Source: Acanthaster planci (Eukaryota > Echinodermata > Asteroidea > Valvatida > Acanthasteridae). Taken from it: a DNA stretch of 64,000 bases. The position numbers and the translations under genes are program-made. The stretch covers positions 1,320,138 through 1,384,137 of the forward strand of contig NW_019091368.1 in the NCBI RefSeq assembly GCF_001949145.1, given 5' to 3'. The notes under the pieces were generated by a model. That model saw only the letters and a program-made list of their open reading frames with translations, was not told the DNA's origin and did no database searches. How positions within the stretch are numbered: the stretch's first letter is position 1; every line of letters starts with the position of its first letter. Positions 51,591 through 62,920 of the stretch are shown piece by piece.

Positions 51591-53524
51591 AACACATATT
51601 GAATATTTTTTATTTCACAAAAAGAATTTCTTAAACCAACAACAAACGAATATAATCAGTAGACATAATTTTTCATAATATCAATATTATTTTCTCATTT
51701 TGTTTACAATTTTTAATGTATCCGTCATAATCAACACAAACTCTCATCCTTGGACTAAATCGTAAAAGCTATCTTAACAATGCAATACATTTTTACTTTA
51801 GCAATCCTCGGCCAAAACAATTTGAGGACTCTACACAAACATGTTTCTTGATTAACTTTGGCTGGAAAATCATCTCTTTATCACATACCCCTCTTTTGAC
51901 TGTTCTCCCCTAGCAGTGCTTGATGAATCCACCACAAGCAACAGACTATTATTTGACAAGAGCGCTCCTGTGTCATTGCTCACCCTGTTACTCATGTCTC
52001 GTCTTGTGGAGACTTGGACTGTACTTGAGCGGGTACTTATGAAAGGACTTGTGGATGGGACCATCTTTCAAAGAGTACAGATCAAATGCTACGATTGGAG
52101 GAATCTAATCTTACTAGATGCTGACAATCAAACTCTTTCATCCAAGGAAAAAATCTTTGCATAGAGCTGACATTTGGAACAATTAGTAAAATATATTCTG
52201 AAATGGTATTAATTACTTCACCACTTTGGTTCACTTCCTTTAATAATTGTGAAGTCAATACAGGTGTGTTTCAAAGTCAATTAACAAATACGTGTACTTA
52301 GACATGGACCCACATTTTCGAACATTCGAATCAGTTAAATGTAGAGAACACTATTGACTTTTTACCAGGAATATAATGAATTATGCCATTTTATACGACT
52401 TTTAAACAAACACAAAAATGTCAACCAGACATTCCCAATCTCCTTTTTCCAAGTCCACATTACAACCCTTAAAAACGTTTAAAGAAATTGATGCATCATG
52501 ACTTCACACTGTTCTGCGCTGCACATTTGAGCTGAACTGAGCAATCTACGGCTATGAATTCCTTTTTTTGCAGTGGGTACACAATATTGGGCAGCCTTAG
52601 CCACACAGAGCCGGTACCTTGTTTGGGATGTGCTATCATTCTATGCTTCAGAATTTTAACCACTTCACACCTTTAGACAGAACCACTTGAAATCATTTTA
52701 ACAGTAGAAATGTTTACAGCCTCACTTGTCCAAGAGATGCTTTGAATCTGAGAGTCTGAATTTTAATTTCACAATTTTTTGATTGACCACATTTGTCAAG
52801 GTTTACTCCCTTATTTACAATTCCTTTTGCCCTAAGGACAATGTTTAAATCTTTCAGTGTTACTCGATTTGATTAATTAATTGTAAGCACAGTCAAAACG
52901 AAACCTTGGGTTAAAAAAGAACAGCACGAAATGCACAAAAGGCTAACTAAAATGATGGAAAGTGATCAATGCATAATTGCCTTGTTCTGATACAGCTTTT
53001 ATTGCCATGATTTGTAATCATTTATAAAGAACAAACCCATCATTTTACACTTTGATTAGTTACACGCAATGAAAAAAATCCGCAGCTGTCATATATCATC
53101 AAAAAGTGTCTTCTGGTGAGGAAAAAAAAATTGGAAAGTGCCATTTTCTTGAATTTTCTTTTCTTGGTCATGTTGCAGACAGACTCAGAGGAAAAAAGAA
53201 AGGTTTTTGTTCTTTAAAACTGCAGGATAAATACAAAGATAGATTCACTTTTACAGTTGCAAATACCAGTGAATTACATGCACTGTAAAGACATTTCAGC
53301 TAGTTGAAGCTCTTAAGACAGACAGTTTGCTCCTGTATTAATGTCGATTAAAGAGAACCAGCATACACAAGAAACATCAGCTGCCCTTTGTTTAAAATCA
53401 AACATGAAAAGGGTTCAACTAATCTACACCTCCACCCCTCCCCCCAAATAATCAAAGCTCTGTGGCCTTAAAACAAATCTCAAAGCTATTTCGAGGGTCG
53501 AAATCATTCTAGGGTTTGGAATAT
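51590..53524 (-). other. probable 3' UTR of GNMT
   Basis: No exon follows the GNMT stop codon at 53,525. AATAAA signals on the minus strand lie at 52,998-53,003 and 51,609-51,614. The second is followed within about 30 nt by a TG/T-rich stretch, as expected for a cleavage site. The stretch is free of ACATGT words, like the other probable 3' UTR. The limit at about 51,590 is inferred. Confidence 0.45.
51609..51614 (-). terminator. candidate polyadenylation signal AATAAA (GNMT)
   Basis: On the minus strand AATAAA is followed by AAATATTCAATATGTGTTATC, giving a plausible downstream U/GU element. An alternative upstream signal is at 52,998-53,003. Confidence 0.35.
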
Positions 53525-53690
53525 TCATCCCAGAGGTTTTTCAATGACATGTATATAGTAGGATGGGGTATCGCCTTCCTTGAATGGCTTGAAGTCTCCG
53601 AAGACTGAGTGTACGGCGTTCTCTCCAAAGCTTTTCTTGAGGATGTCTGTGAAGGCATTCAGGCGGTGAGGGTAGTAGGAAAGACGGAAT
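53525..53690 (-). CDS. GNMT: GNMT exon 5 (C-terminus)
   Basis: Acceptor CACAG|A completes Lys246. It then encodes [37 protein letters not shown] and VIEKPLG before TGA at 53525-53527. The FRLSYYPH and GDFKPxK blocks are strongly conserved in GNMT. Confidence 0.96.
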
Positions 53691-56600
53691 CTGTGAATGA
53701 AAAATCACAGGAACAGAAGGCACACAAATTGTCAGCCTTTGCTCACTAGCAGGACAACTGTTCGTCTTGGTTTGCAAGTAAATCAGAAAATCACATCAGT
53801 GCAACGCAAAGCCTAGGACATGTATGTATTAAAATCTGAATCTCCAAACAACACACAGTTCTGTCAAAACTCATTAAGTCTAGTACCCAGAGATATCTCT
53901 TGGGACAAAAAAAACTACATGTACACTCATGTATATGGCTTTACCACAGAGGACGGAACATAAAGAGAGCAAAAGATTACTCCCAGTCCTTGGCAGTTAG
54001 GCTACTGTCCTTGGTAGTAAGTGACTGTGCTTAGTCTATAGGAGGGTGTTATTTTACAACTACTGGAAATGCGATGCCCTCTCTTGGTGGTGTCTGCCCA
54101 GGCTTTAAGCACTCCTTTGTTGGCAAACACGCGACAGACTGGGGGAATCATTTCAACTAGGAGGCCAATACACGCGTAGAGATTTACATTCCTTTAGAAA
54201 CTGACTGCACTTGGTCTGTGCACCCAGTGACAAACAAACAGAAAACTGGGACACGCGCAGTGAGTTCCAACTAAAGGACCACTGTTGCTGACTAACAGCA
54301 TGTCATGGCTTGTTCAAGCACAAAGTTGATGAGAGGGTCATCCATTGTTTTTTTTTTTCATCATTTTCACGAGGGCTTTGCGCAGGCTTTCATAAAATAT
54401 CGGAAATACTGATTATTTTCCTTTCCATTTCCGTGGGGGCAGGGATACAGAAAATAAGAGCACCCTCTGTAGGCTCATGACAATGACGAACAAAATTGAT
54501 GGCCCTAACAAGCTATGTGTAGCTATAATTAGATTTGTATTTAAGTGTAGATGTAATTAATTTTTCTAAGAGACAGTTTCTCTGCAGCTCTGTACTCTTC
54601 TTCGATATATGGAACACTTTTACACTCCTACTTGGTTAAATGAACTGAAAAGTGCACATCTTTAAACACTTAAAATTATCCATGCTTTCCTGGACAACTG
54701 AGGGCGCTGTTGCTGTGATGTCATCTAGGGAAGACTCGAATCATTGCATAGGTTTTCTGTTCAAATTGTGGACTCAGAATTTACTGAAAACATTTTTGAG
54801 AAAAGGATTGGTGCTTACTTATTGCTGTACACCAAATCAACAAAAACACAGCATTTTTTGTGTACAAACCAATGTAATACTTAGGCTTTCTTCCTGGAAA
54901 GGCAGTGTGGTTTTGCTCATGAATATGGAGACACCCATCACCACAAAAACAAAAAGGTAATAAAATATCCTTCGAAATATTGAAACAAAATGTGAAAATA
55001 GGGCTGAGACACAAAGGTACATTTTGACGGTCTGCAAGAAACTGATTGCAGCTAACAGGGGGCCAATTTCATAGAGCTGCTTAAGCGCAAAAAAAAATTG
55101 CTTTAAAAACAAAAGTTACCAGCCAAAACTCCATGTGATGTATATTGTTTTGGAATGGTATTCACCTGTCTTTTGGTTAGCATGACAATCACAGATTTTA
55201 AGCTGGCAACCTTTGTTTTTTAAGCAAGCTTTTATTGCGCTTAAGCAAATTTTGTGCTTAAGCAGCTCCAGTTGAAAGTATGCATTATACTGTTTGCGTT
55301 GGTTCTCCACTGGAATGGGTGAAAGTGATGATGATGGATCACTCACTTGTAGACTGGCTCATCGAGTGCCAGTTTCTTGCGAACCTTCTCCGATTTTGCC
55401 AACTCATTCACGGTGATGAAGTAGTCCAACGTCACCATGGATGGCCGGCCGTTGACATACAGCACCGATGTCTGGATATCTTTGATACAGTTACCCTGGA
55501 AACGAGGCAAAGGAAGAGAATTTCAAATGCCGCATACTGGAAACAACTCTTCTTGTTAAAGGTAGTTGATGGATACGGAAGGGAATATCAGGAGAGGAGA
55601 CAATGAATGTCCGCATATGGGGGGGGGAACCGACATCCGAAATCTACAGGGGAGGGAGCAATGGACATCCACTGGATGGTATTTGCCCTTTCCTCTCCGC
55701 TTACATCAATGTCTACCTCCCTCACCTTGTAATAGATGTTTTTAATGGGGGCCCGTCCGGTGTCTAAGATGGCATCATAGTTTCGATGGTCGATGATCAG
55801 AATGCCGCCGGGCTTCAGCATGGTGGCAAAGTTCCTGAGGGCCACCAGCTGGTTCTCTTGTGTGCCTTCGAAGTCTGGCAGATGGGCAAAGGAGTTGCCC
55901 AGGCAGATGATGGCATCAAAGCCGTCTCCTTCTTTGGAGATGTCGTGCGGTAGGGTCAGCCAATTGGCTACCTCGATTTCTGTGGTGAGGCAGACATCAT
56001 GAAACTTACAAATCATTGCCGATGCTGACTGTTCTTCAGTATTCGAGGCACTTCGTGGTTCACATAATTGCATAACTTCACAATGCATGAGTTTGTTATA
56101 CTGACAGGTCTGAAGCATCTCATCTGTGTTTACGTTATTGCACAAAAATACCACCTGTCACCTCCTGAAATGAAAAGGTAACAGAAACTGAAAAAATTTA
56201 GTTCACATGAAGTATATCAAAATAACAATAAGTACGTAACCTTTTCAAAAACATTGTCAATTTAATGTTTACCCCATTAATTGTGACTCCAAAATGAATA
56301 AAAAGATCCTGCGTTTCCACGCCCACAAAAATCCCCTTTTGGCCGTTCCTGCTCCCAGGCTGACTGCATGATGTTATCGCCAGAATGCAGACATGTACAG
56401 TGTACATGTACATTGCGCACAGTATATGCAGTCTAGCATGCTTGCAATAGATCCCGTTGTGTTTGATGTAGCCTGGCCCACAGGCCAACACTGTCTCAGT
56501 TCAAGAAATACAGGGTAGGAGTGTGTCTTTTAATTTCTGCATGTGCTGTGTGCAATGTACATGTACAATGTATCTGTCAGTGTTCTGGCAATGACATCAT

Positions 56601-59440
56601 CCAATCAGCCTGGTAACGCGAATGGCCATAAGGGGATTTTTGTGGGCGGAGAAATGCAGGATCTTTTTGTTCATTTTGGGGTCACAATTAATGGGGTAAA
56701 TATTAAATTTACCATGTTTTGAAAAGGTTACCTATAATTGTTATTTTGAAGTACTTCACATGAACTAAATGTTATCAATTTCTGTTACCCTTCAATATCA
56801 GTGCCCTCATAAACACTCATTATTTTGTATAACATGACACACCTTGCAGAGTAACCAAAAGCTATCCTTGTTCATTTTTTCTGACTAGTATACATGTACG
56901 ACGAACATCCATTCAATTGGCCGGTGGGCTCCAGCAAGAATGAGAAGAGGTGGCTTTGTTAGGCAAGCAGTAAAAAATTCCTTTTTGGACAACACCAAAA
57001 GTCAGTGATTGCACTTCTCTGGTTGATAAGGTGTGTTATTATGAAGCTAAGACAGTCTACGAGCCTTTCAGTTTGTTTGCTAGTGATGGAGTACTTTCTA
57101 TGTGGAACCCTTATCTATTGATCTGTCCTCTCCTGCCTATGAAAACAGATTAGTATGCTTACATACTGGGGGATATCGAGACGAATGGTTGAGTAACAGG
57201 TATACATGTATCTACCATCAATCTTTCAGTTTCTCTTCGGAGTCGACATTGGCAGCCCTGCAAACACGTAACATACAACGCAGTTAAAATCCACCTTGTG
57301 CCAAAGCACTGACCACCTTGACGACCTACCCCATTTGTCAAAGCAGTCTTCCTTTCGTCGTTCCCATCTCTCCCTAAACGCGTGAAGGACCATCTTGTCT
57401 GATGCATCACAGCTCATGACTTGAAACCCTTCCTCCAGCAACATCATAGAGTCAATTCTATATTGTACAAAATTCACAGGTGTTGCAACGGTCATAAACT
57501 GATTGGTGATGTCTAGCCAAATTTAGCACTGGCAACGGGAGACTAAGAGATGCTCGGTGGTGGCACTCATACCGGTCCTGTGTGACCAGTACACCACTGT
57601 TTGTGTCTTGCTTGAGCTACTGAGTACTTTACAGGATTGGGAAAACGTTGAAGTTAAGCAAGGTTTTACTCAGGGAAAAAGCTTGATTTAATGATAAGGA
57701 GAATACTGAATAGAGCCTTTCCTTATTCCTAAATATCCAGTGACAGTTTTGAATATATCATTAAAGCTCAGTGTTGGTTATTAACTTCACATTTTACCGT
57801 ACATTTAACAAACATATTTTTACCTAAATACTATATTCAACATCAACAAATAAATTGCAAACACGTTCATCAGTTTGAAATGTCCAGTGTTCTCCACTGG
57901 CTGTTTTAGCAGGGCAGACCGCCTTGCCAAGATTTTGGGCTGCCCCGCTATTTTGAGTAGTGTGTTTTCCCCCAAATCTCTACTTTCTCAAGATTTTGAT
58001 AAAAAAGAGGTTTACCACAGTTTGTGGATCGAGTTTGAGTTTACCGACTGCGCTTATGATGTACTGACAATGACAAGGAACACCAAGAGTTGAGAGCAGC
58101 ACGAGTCTATATGCGACGTCGCGTTATGTAAGGCATGTGTATTGGTGTAGACTGGTCCCTCTCCTCCCGTATAATGCATTTTCAAATGTACTAGCGTCGA
58201 AAACCAGTTTATTAAAGTAGAAATTCCTCAGCGCAAGAGGGTGTATTTTTTGGAAACTAGGCTGGGTCTAAATAACATGGTTATGGCCTGATGTTACTTG
58301 CCAGTCTATGTAGAGAGGCCGCAGTCAGTTCCCAATTCGTCAACGTGTAATTTAAAGCCACAGCCCAATGAACGAGTTGGATCTCAGGTGATTGATGGCT
58401 GCCTATCGTTATGCATAGTCAACCTCGTGTCCCGAAAAACCATCGCGTATGTTTTGTACATGTACACGTACATTGTATTGCGCAAGCGTGTGCATGTACA
58501 TGCAGTGCATGTGACTGGTACCCGCGGCGCAACATTGTTTCGCACAGTGTGCGCGGTGCCAGTGGAAGGACCGTGCCATGCCTGGGTGGCCCCAACGCTC
58601 TGCTCCGATGGAGGGGTTGCTTCATTTTTATGACGTGAGCTGGAAATTGTAAACTCATCTTTGAACATTTTTCTTTTCTCCTTTTTTATTCAAGGGCGCA
58701 TTTGGAGGCTTGTTTTTACTCTACCTTTTCACAGTCAACTGATCATTGAGAAAACCGCATGTTCTGCTCATCTCAAACATGTCTCGAATCACTAAGATGA
58801 CTAAGGTTCTGCTAAAAATGCTACGAAAATTAAAATAATTTCGTCATCAAATACTTCAATGAAAAAATTCCTCCTGAAGAATATCCTAGCCAATATTTCA
58901 CGTTGTAAATGCATTAAGATTTGGGTCAAATTACAGATGAAAGTGGACTGGAAATAGCCCCAGAGTGCACCACAGAGCATCTAGAATCCAAAATTTTCCG
59001 AGGCCCTTAAGAGGGCCCCAGACCCCATCCCGTAAGGGCTTCGTGCTTCCTGCTCGTAATTTTGTTTACCACCCCTGCCAACATATTCAGCCGTGGAGAA
59101 CACTGAATGTCTATGAAAATGATTATTTTTGATGGCAGATTAATAATATACAAGTCAATTGCTAGAACAACCTTTCATGGTTGGTACTGCCACACTGATT
59201 TACTCTCACAAAAAAAGGGGGGGTGGGTGCCTACCCTGTTCCACAAGCCACATCAAGGATGTGACTGCTCTGCCTCGATTTCAAGAGATCCACCAGAAAA
59301 TGCCGGTAGCTGTCAGTTCTTTCTGTCCGGCTGCCAATGTAGTACTCCCAAACTTTTGCGGCTTTGCCATCAGCATACTGATCAGGAATACCCTGGGCCG
59401 CAACACCAAGGGAACGAGTACGATAGATGCTGTCCACCAT
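53525..59440 (-). CDS. GNMT: glycine N-methyltransferase, complete, 5 exons
   Basis: GNMT transfers the methyl group of S-adenosylmethionine to glycine, giving sarcosine and S-adenosylhomocysteine, and so buffers the cell's methylation ratio. It is a cytosolic homotetramer that in vertebrates also binds folate. Five minus-strand exons (59440-59235, 57457-57330, 55979-55726, 55495-55347, 53690-53525) join in phase to 903 nt, 300 residues; human GNMT has 295. Visible features: N-terminal [15 protein letters not shown] arm, SAM motif I LDVACGTG (about 62-69), CDASDKM (about 85-91), LGNSFAHLP (about 138-146), IDHRNYD (about 174-180) with the substrate-binding Arg, and C-terminal [11 protein letters not shown] and SVFGDFKPF. 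The start is the ATG giving MVDS, the conserved opening. Residue 16 is Gln where mammals have Glu. Intron 2 carries a 0.6-kb foldback element. The family call is secure. Confidence 0.97.
55347..55495 (-). CDS. GNMT: GNMT exon 4
   Basis: Acceptor CCAG|GGT. It encodes [20 protein letters not shown] then [13 protein letters not shown] and ALDEPVY. It aligns with the KDVTTSVLIVNNKAHMVTLDY region; the insert around 226-242 is longer and more charged than in mammals. Donor TAC AA|GTGAGT (phase 2). Confidence 0.94.
55726..55979 (-). CDS. GNMT: GNMT exon 3
   Basis: Acceptor CACAG|AA completes Glu112. It encodes [33 protein letters not shown], then [16 protein letters not shown] and KNIYYK before AAG|GTGAGG. 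It holds most substrate and SAM contacts. 84 codons, phase 0 out. Confidence 0.96.
56177..56789. mobile_element. foldback (long inverted repeat) element in GNMT intron 2
   Basis: The left arm (56,177 to about 56,395) begins GGTAACAGAAACTG and the right arm (about 56,555-56,789) ends TTTCTGTTACC. Arms pair over about 220 bp with small gaps, with shared blocks such as CCCATTAATTGTGACnCC, CCCACAAAAATCCCCTT and AGATCCTGC. The loop is about 160 bp and contains ACATGT words. No protein is encoded and no clear target duplication is seen. It fits a hairpin-type MITE. Confidence 0.85.
57330..57457 (-). CDS. GNMT: GNMT exon 2
   Basis: Acceptor TATAG|A completes Gly69. It then reads [20 protein letters not shown] and [14 protein letters not shown], ending DCFDKW before G|GTAGGT. 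This is the SAM-binding core. The surrounding open frame starts within the intron; the splice site fixes the true edge. Confidence 0.95.
57887..57960 (+). repeat. dispersed repeat with a GTGTTCTCC end, copy 2
   Basis: It begins GTGTTCTCCACTGGC and continues AGCAGGGCAGACCGCC and TTTTGGGCTGCCCC, resembling the reverse complement of 14,258-14,366. It lies in the first GNMT intron. Confidence 0.5.
58960..59103 (-). repeat. dispersed repeat with a GTGTTCTCC end, copy 3
   Basis: On the minus strand it begins GTGTTCTCCACGGCTG, then GGCAGGGGTGG. The body has a short GC-rich hairpin (GGCCCTTAAGAGGGCC near 59,001). It lies in the first GNMT intron, about 130 bp from exon 1. Confidence 0.45.
59235..59440 (-). 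CDS. GNMT: GNMT exon 1
   Basis: ATG at 59438-59440 in ATCATGG context. It encodes [20 protein letters not shown], then the [10 protein letters not shown] segment and ILDVACGT. The donor is ACA GG|GTAGGC (phase 2). The N-terminal arm lies over the active site of a neighbouring subunit in known GNMT structures. Confidence 0.96.
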
Positions 59441-60426
59441 GATCAAGTTGAATCTGTGCAGAGGAAAAACTTATTTGCAGTTGATGGTCTCTTGTTCTCT
59501 GAGGAAAAAAAACCAGGCTAGAAATTGGAACTTGTTCATTTACATGTAAATGTGTTACGCTTCCCCGAAAAAAAAGCCTGCAAAGCACCACAAAGATACA
59601 CATTCTAATCACATCAGATCACCATTTTAGAGGCTTTCTCTGATAGTGAATTGACCAAGACTAAAAAAAATCACCCTCTAATTTTACATGCACTTGAAGT
59701 CACTGCTTCACAGTAATGACTTGGCTACCCTCTCGTTTCATATGACGATTACAATGTACATGTATATTTGCAGAAGATGTCTTTTCACGTCAATCTTTCC
59801 TTTTCTGTGACCCTTTCTATGACCACAAAACTTACTCGTAACATACTATAAAATGCAGTGTTGGAGCAAGGCAATGTTATATGACTGTGTTCTGGATGTT
59901 ACATACAGCTCGCCTTTTACTTACTCTCAGTTCTCCCCAATGATATATTTGCTGGGATTTGAATACAACACGTTGCTGTGCGTTAAACAGTAACTTGATG
60001 CTGACACTGCACACTGCAGCGTAAACTTAAAAACAGAGGCAGAAGTATTAAGACGCACTTAATTCATACTAAGACCAACAGATATCGATCATTATGCTTG
60101 CAGTTGCACCATGTAGAAGAAAATTTCTCTTTTGTGAGTGTGTGGTTCTGAGAAGAACCGATGGTGAACACTCGACATTCCGAAAGGTATGCTCTGTTCG
60201 TCTTCAGGAGGGCAAGTAGCATTGTTAAAAATGTGCTAAAACCACTAATTTTTCTCTACAGAGAAAAATGTGTTTAAAACCCGAATTTAGCAGTGAAATT
60301 ATTCAGGTAAAAACACTTAACGTCCCAGACCATACAGTGGCCAGGTCCCTAATGTCGCCACCTACATGTACTGCTGATCAATATCGCAAAGCTCGATTCA
60401 GAAACAAACAGGCACAGCATTAGGTA
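59441..60426. other. 5' flank of GNMT
   Basis: No coding exon recognised. It probably holds the GNMT 5' UTR and promoter, but no TATA or initiator stands out clearly, and ACATGT words occur at about 59,755. Confidence 0.4.
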
Positions 60427-61109
60427 GCCCCACTAGTGTGGCACGGACTCTCACTCCTGATCCATCCTTAGCTACACATCCGTATACACAATTTCGTGTC
60501 GGAATACTGTTCTGTTTTCTAAAAACCATTTATTGAATGTTTCACTCACGTTATTCAGGTATTTTCCAGTCTTTTTGCCTTTATCCATTCAATCTAATGG
60601 GGCTCGCTCTCTCAGTCGCCATCTTTAAAATAAGATCGTTGAACATTATGTCACTTGACCCCTCATCGTCTCGACGGCTGTTCCATGTCAAGACATGTAA
60701 TAAACGGGTGAGTGATAAGATACTACATGTACCAATGGACTCTTCCAAAACTTTGGCAGCAGTTTAGATGTCTTGACATGAAAGACCCATCGAGACGATG
60801 AGAGGTCAAGTCACGTAATGTTCAACGACCTTATTTTAAAGATGGCGACTGTGAGAGTGAGCCTGTTAGATTGAATGGATAAAGGCAAAAAGACTGGAAA
60901 ATACCTGAATAACGTGAGTGAAATCATTCAATAAATAGTTTTTAGAAAGTGGAAAGGTCAAGAATCATGTTCGTGTGCAAAAGAAATTGCGCCAACGATG
61001 ATAAGTGGGTGCGCCGAAAATGTTCAGTACGCCGACACGAAATTGCGTAGACAGATGTGTGGCTAAGGATGGATCGGGAGTGAGAGTCCATGCCACACTA
61101 GTGGGGCTA
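60427..61109. mobile_element. foldback DNA element (MITE) with TA flanks
   Basis: The left end GCCCCACTAGTGTGGC and the right end GCCACACTAGTGGGGC are inverted, with arms continuing for about 270 bp (60,427 to about 60,695 and about 60,767-61,109). Blocks such as CTGAATAACGTGAGTGAAA and AAGATGGCGACTG pair across the arms. The right arm has about 75 extra bases near 60,949-61,027. Both outer ends are flanked by TA. No transposase is encoded, so it is a non-autonomous hairpin element. Confidence 0.88.
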
Positions 61110-61153
61110 AGTGTTAGGATACCATGAACATGTAAACAACCATGGTCACACAT

Positions 61154-61225
61154 ACTTCAAGAACTCAAAGTCACTATTCCATCACATGGAGTGATGACGG
61201 AGTAGTGACTTTGAGTTCTTGAAGT
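61154..61225. repeat. perfect 22-bp inverted repeat
   Basis: ACTTCAAGAACTCAAAGTCACT (arms 61,154-61,175 and 61,204-61,225) is perfectly inverted around a 28-base spacer that itself has ATCA/TGAT complementarity. It lies 45 bp beyond the foldback element and shares no obvious sequence with it. Confidence 0.9.
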
Positions 61226-62054
61226 TAAGTAGGTCACACAGAGTAGTTCAAGTAGATCAAGGCAACATGAACTACGCTAGTTAACAAAATGGGTCACAGC
61301 AGTGGCTGTGTTCATCATGCTCATAGTCATGCCGATGTTCATAAATAAGTGTAAGTTATGGGCGATTTTGCACAATGGTAGAAAGCATTGTGGGAAGGCA
61401 AAAGGTGCAAACATTGCCCCTATTCTTTCCACAGTGCCTTTCTATCATGGTGCAAAGTCACTCATGCGGTAGTGCTAGGCCTAGTATTACTATTATTACT
61501 GCGAATGGTAATGCATGGTAATGCATGATGCCTCGATCAACATGATCGAACATATCGAAAGAGCACCTTCTGGTAGTGGTTCTACTACTCGGCAAGGTCC
61601 AAAAGTCTGGGTGTAATGCCGAGCCTACATTTTCACAATACGCACGTAAAAGCTTTGCCAGATTACATACTATCTCTGCTTGTTTTTCTGTCCTTTTCTT
61701 GTGCCAACCCCCTAGCCGTGGCCGTATGTATTGTTGACGAGCGAAATCAGTAATGCGCAATCGGTTTGCTAGCATATGCGGTTTGACAATATCATTCCTA
61801 CGATCCGAGTCTTTCTTCGAAATTTAATTGGAAAATACACTATGGGGACGCACTGCTCGACAATATGAAAACGAGGTTGGTTGTTTACTCCCACCACTAT
61901 GCGAAAGTGCATATGGTTGCGTACCTCTTGGACGTTTTGTCGTTGGATTTGCGATTTGTTGAAAGGGTACCAGTCGAATTCGAAGAACTTGTTGTCTCTG
62001 TTTTTGGGCTGCGTGATCACTACGGTCTACCTCCACGGGTGAAGCTACACAGAC

Positions 62055-62183
62055 AAATCACAGGCCGTGTCCGAAACGGCCTTCCAGAGCTACGGCTAGG
62101 TCAATTGTCTGCGCGTCTCCACGCATTTCCATTGGAGCGAAGACCTAAACTTAGCTCTAGACAAGAGATTCGGATGCAGCGAT
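62055..62183 (+). repeat. dispersed repeat end, copy 3
   Basis: It contains the short palindrome GGCCGTGTCCGAAACGGCC, then GAGCTACGGCTAGGTC, and ends AGACCTAAACTTAGCTCTAG then ACAAGAGATTCGGATGCAGC. The end matches 19,447-19,482 and 31,545-31,580 in the same orientation. It is a probable interspersed element of unknown class. Confidence 0.5.
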
Positions 62184-62727
62184 AGTTTTGGTTTGCGTGT
62201 TTCATTGTTGGATGACGTCTTTGTAATTTTGATGCTCTTTGATTTTACCTTTAGTCATATCTTTGTAAATATTTTGGGGTTACAAACTCTTGGTGGCGCA
62301 CTGTTGTGAAACGGCCGTATTGGGTTGAAAAGTATTATTCAAAAATTACATCAGTGAAACCGCTGAAAGTTTGGAAAATTGATTATTAAGGATTTTAACC
62401 CCAAAAGAGCCAGGGTAATTCACCCCTTCAGCATTTCCCCCCCATTATCACAGCATGTCAAACCGAGCCTTAGTGGGTTTGCTCTGTAACCCATGGCCAT
62501 TTTGACACCACTCTTGTGAAAATAGAACTTACTAGCTGTTCTTGCGCAGCGCCCATTTTCTCCTGAGACAAGTCGGGGAAAAAATCTTTTCTACTGCCAT
62601 GCACAATGCAAGCGGGCTGGCGCAAGTGGCATTGAACTTTTAATGACCGTAACAACACGACCCATGATAGATTTAGTCGAAACTTTAAATTTGAATCGAT
62701 ACGGCTTTTCTTTACATGCTTGCGAAG

Positions 62728-62920
62728 TAAACAAACAAACAAACAAACAAACAAACAAACAAACAAACAAACAAACAAACAAACAAACAAACAAACAAAC
62801 AAACAAACAACCCAACAAACAACCCAACAAACAAACAAACACCCCAACAACCCAACAAACAAACACCCCCAACAACCCAACAAACAAACAACCCAACAAA
62901 CAAACAAAACAAAACAAAAC
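62728..62920. repeat. (AAAC)n microsatellite with CCC interruptions
   Basis: About 80 bp of pure AAAC repeats followed by about 110 bp in which AAAC units alternate with ACCCAAC and CACCCC variants, ending in (AAAAC)n. It creates long artificial frames on both strands (Asn/Lys/Gln/Thr on plus; Cys/Leu/Phe/Val on minus), which are not genes. Confidence 0.97.

Noticed and set aside
55980-56154. 5' extension of the GNMT exon 3 open frame
   Set aside because: The frame stays open into the intron, but the CACAG acceptor at 55,980 restores the conserved W-E-I-E-V-A-N-W junction with exon 2.
59441-59446. Start of GNMT two codons further upstream
   Set aside because: The codon at 59,444-59,446 is TTG, not ATG; the conserved MVDS start at 59,440 is preferred.
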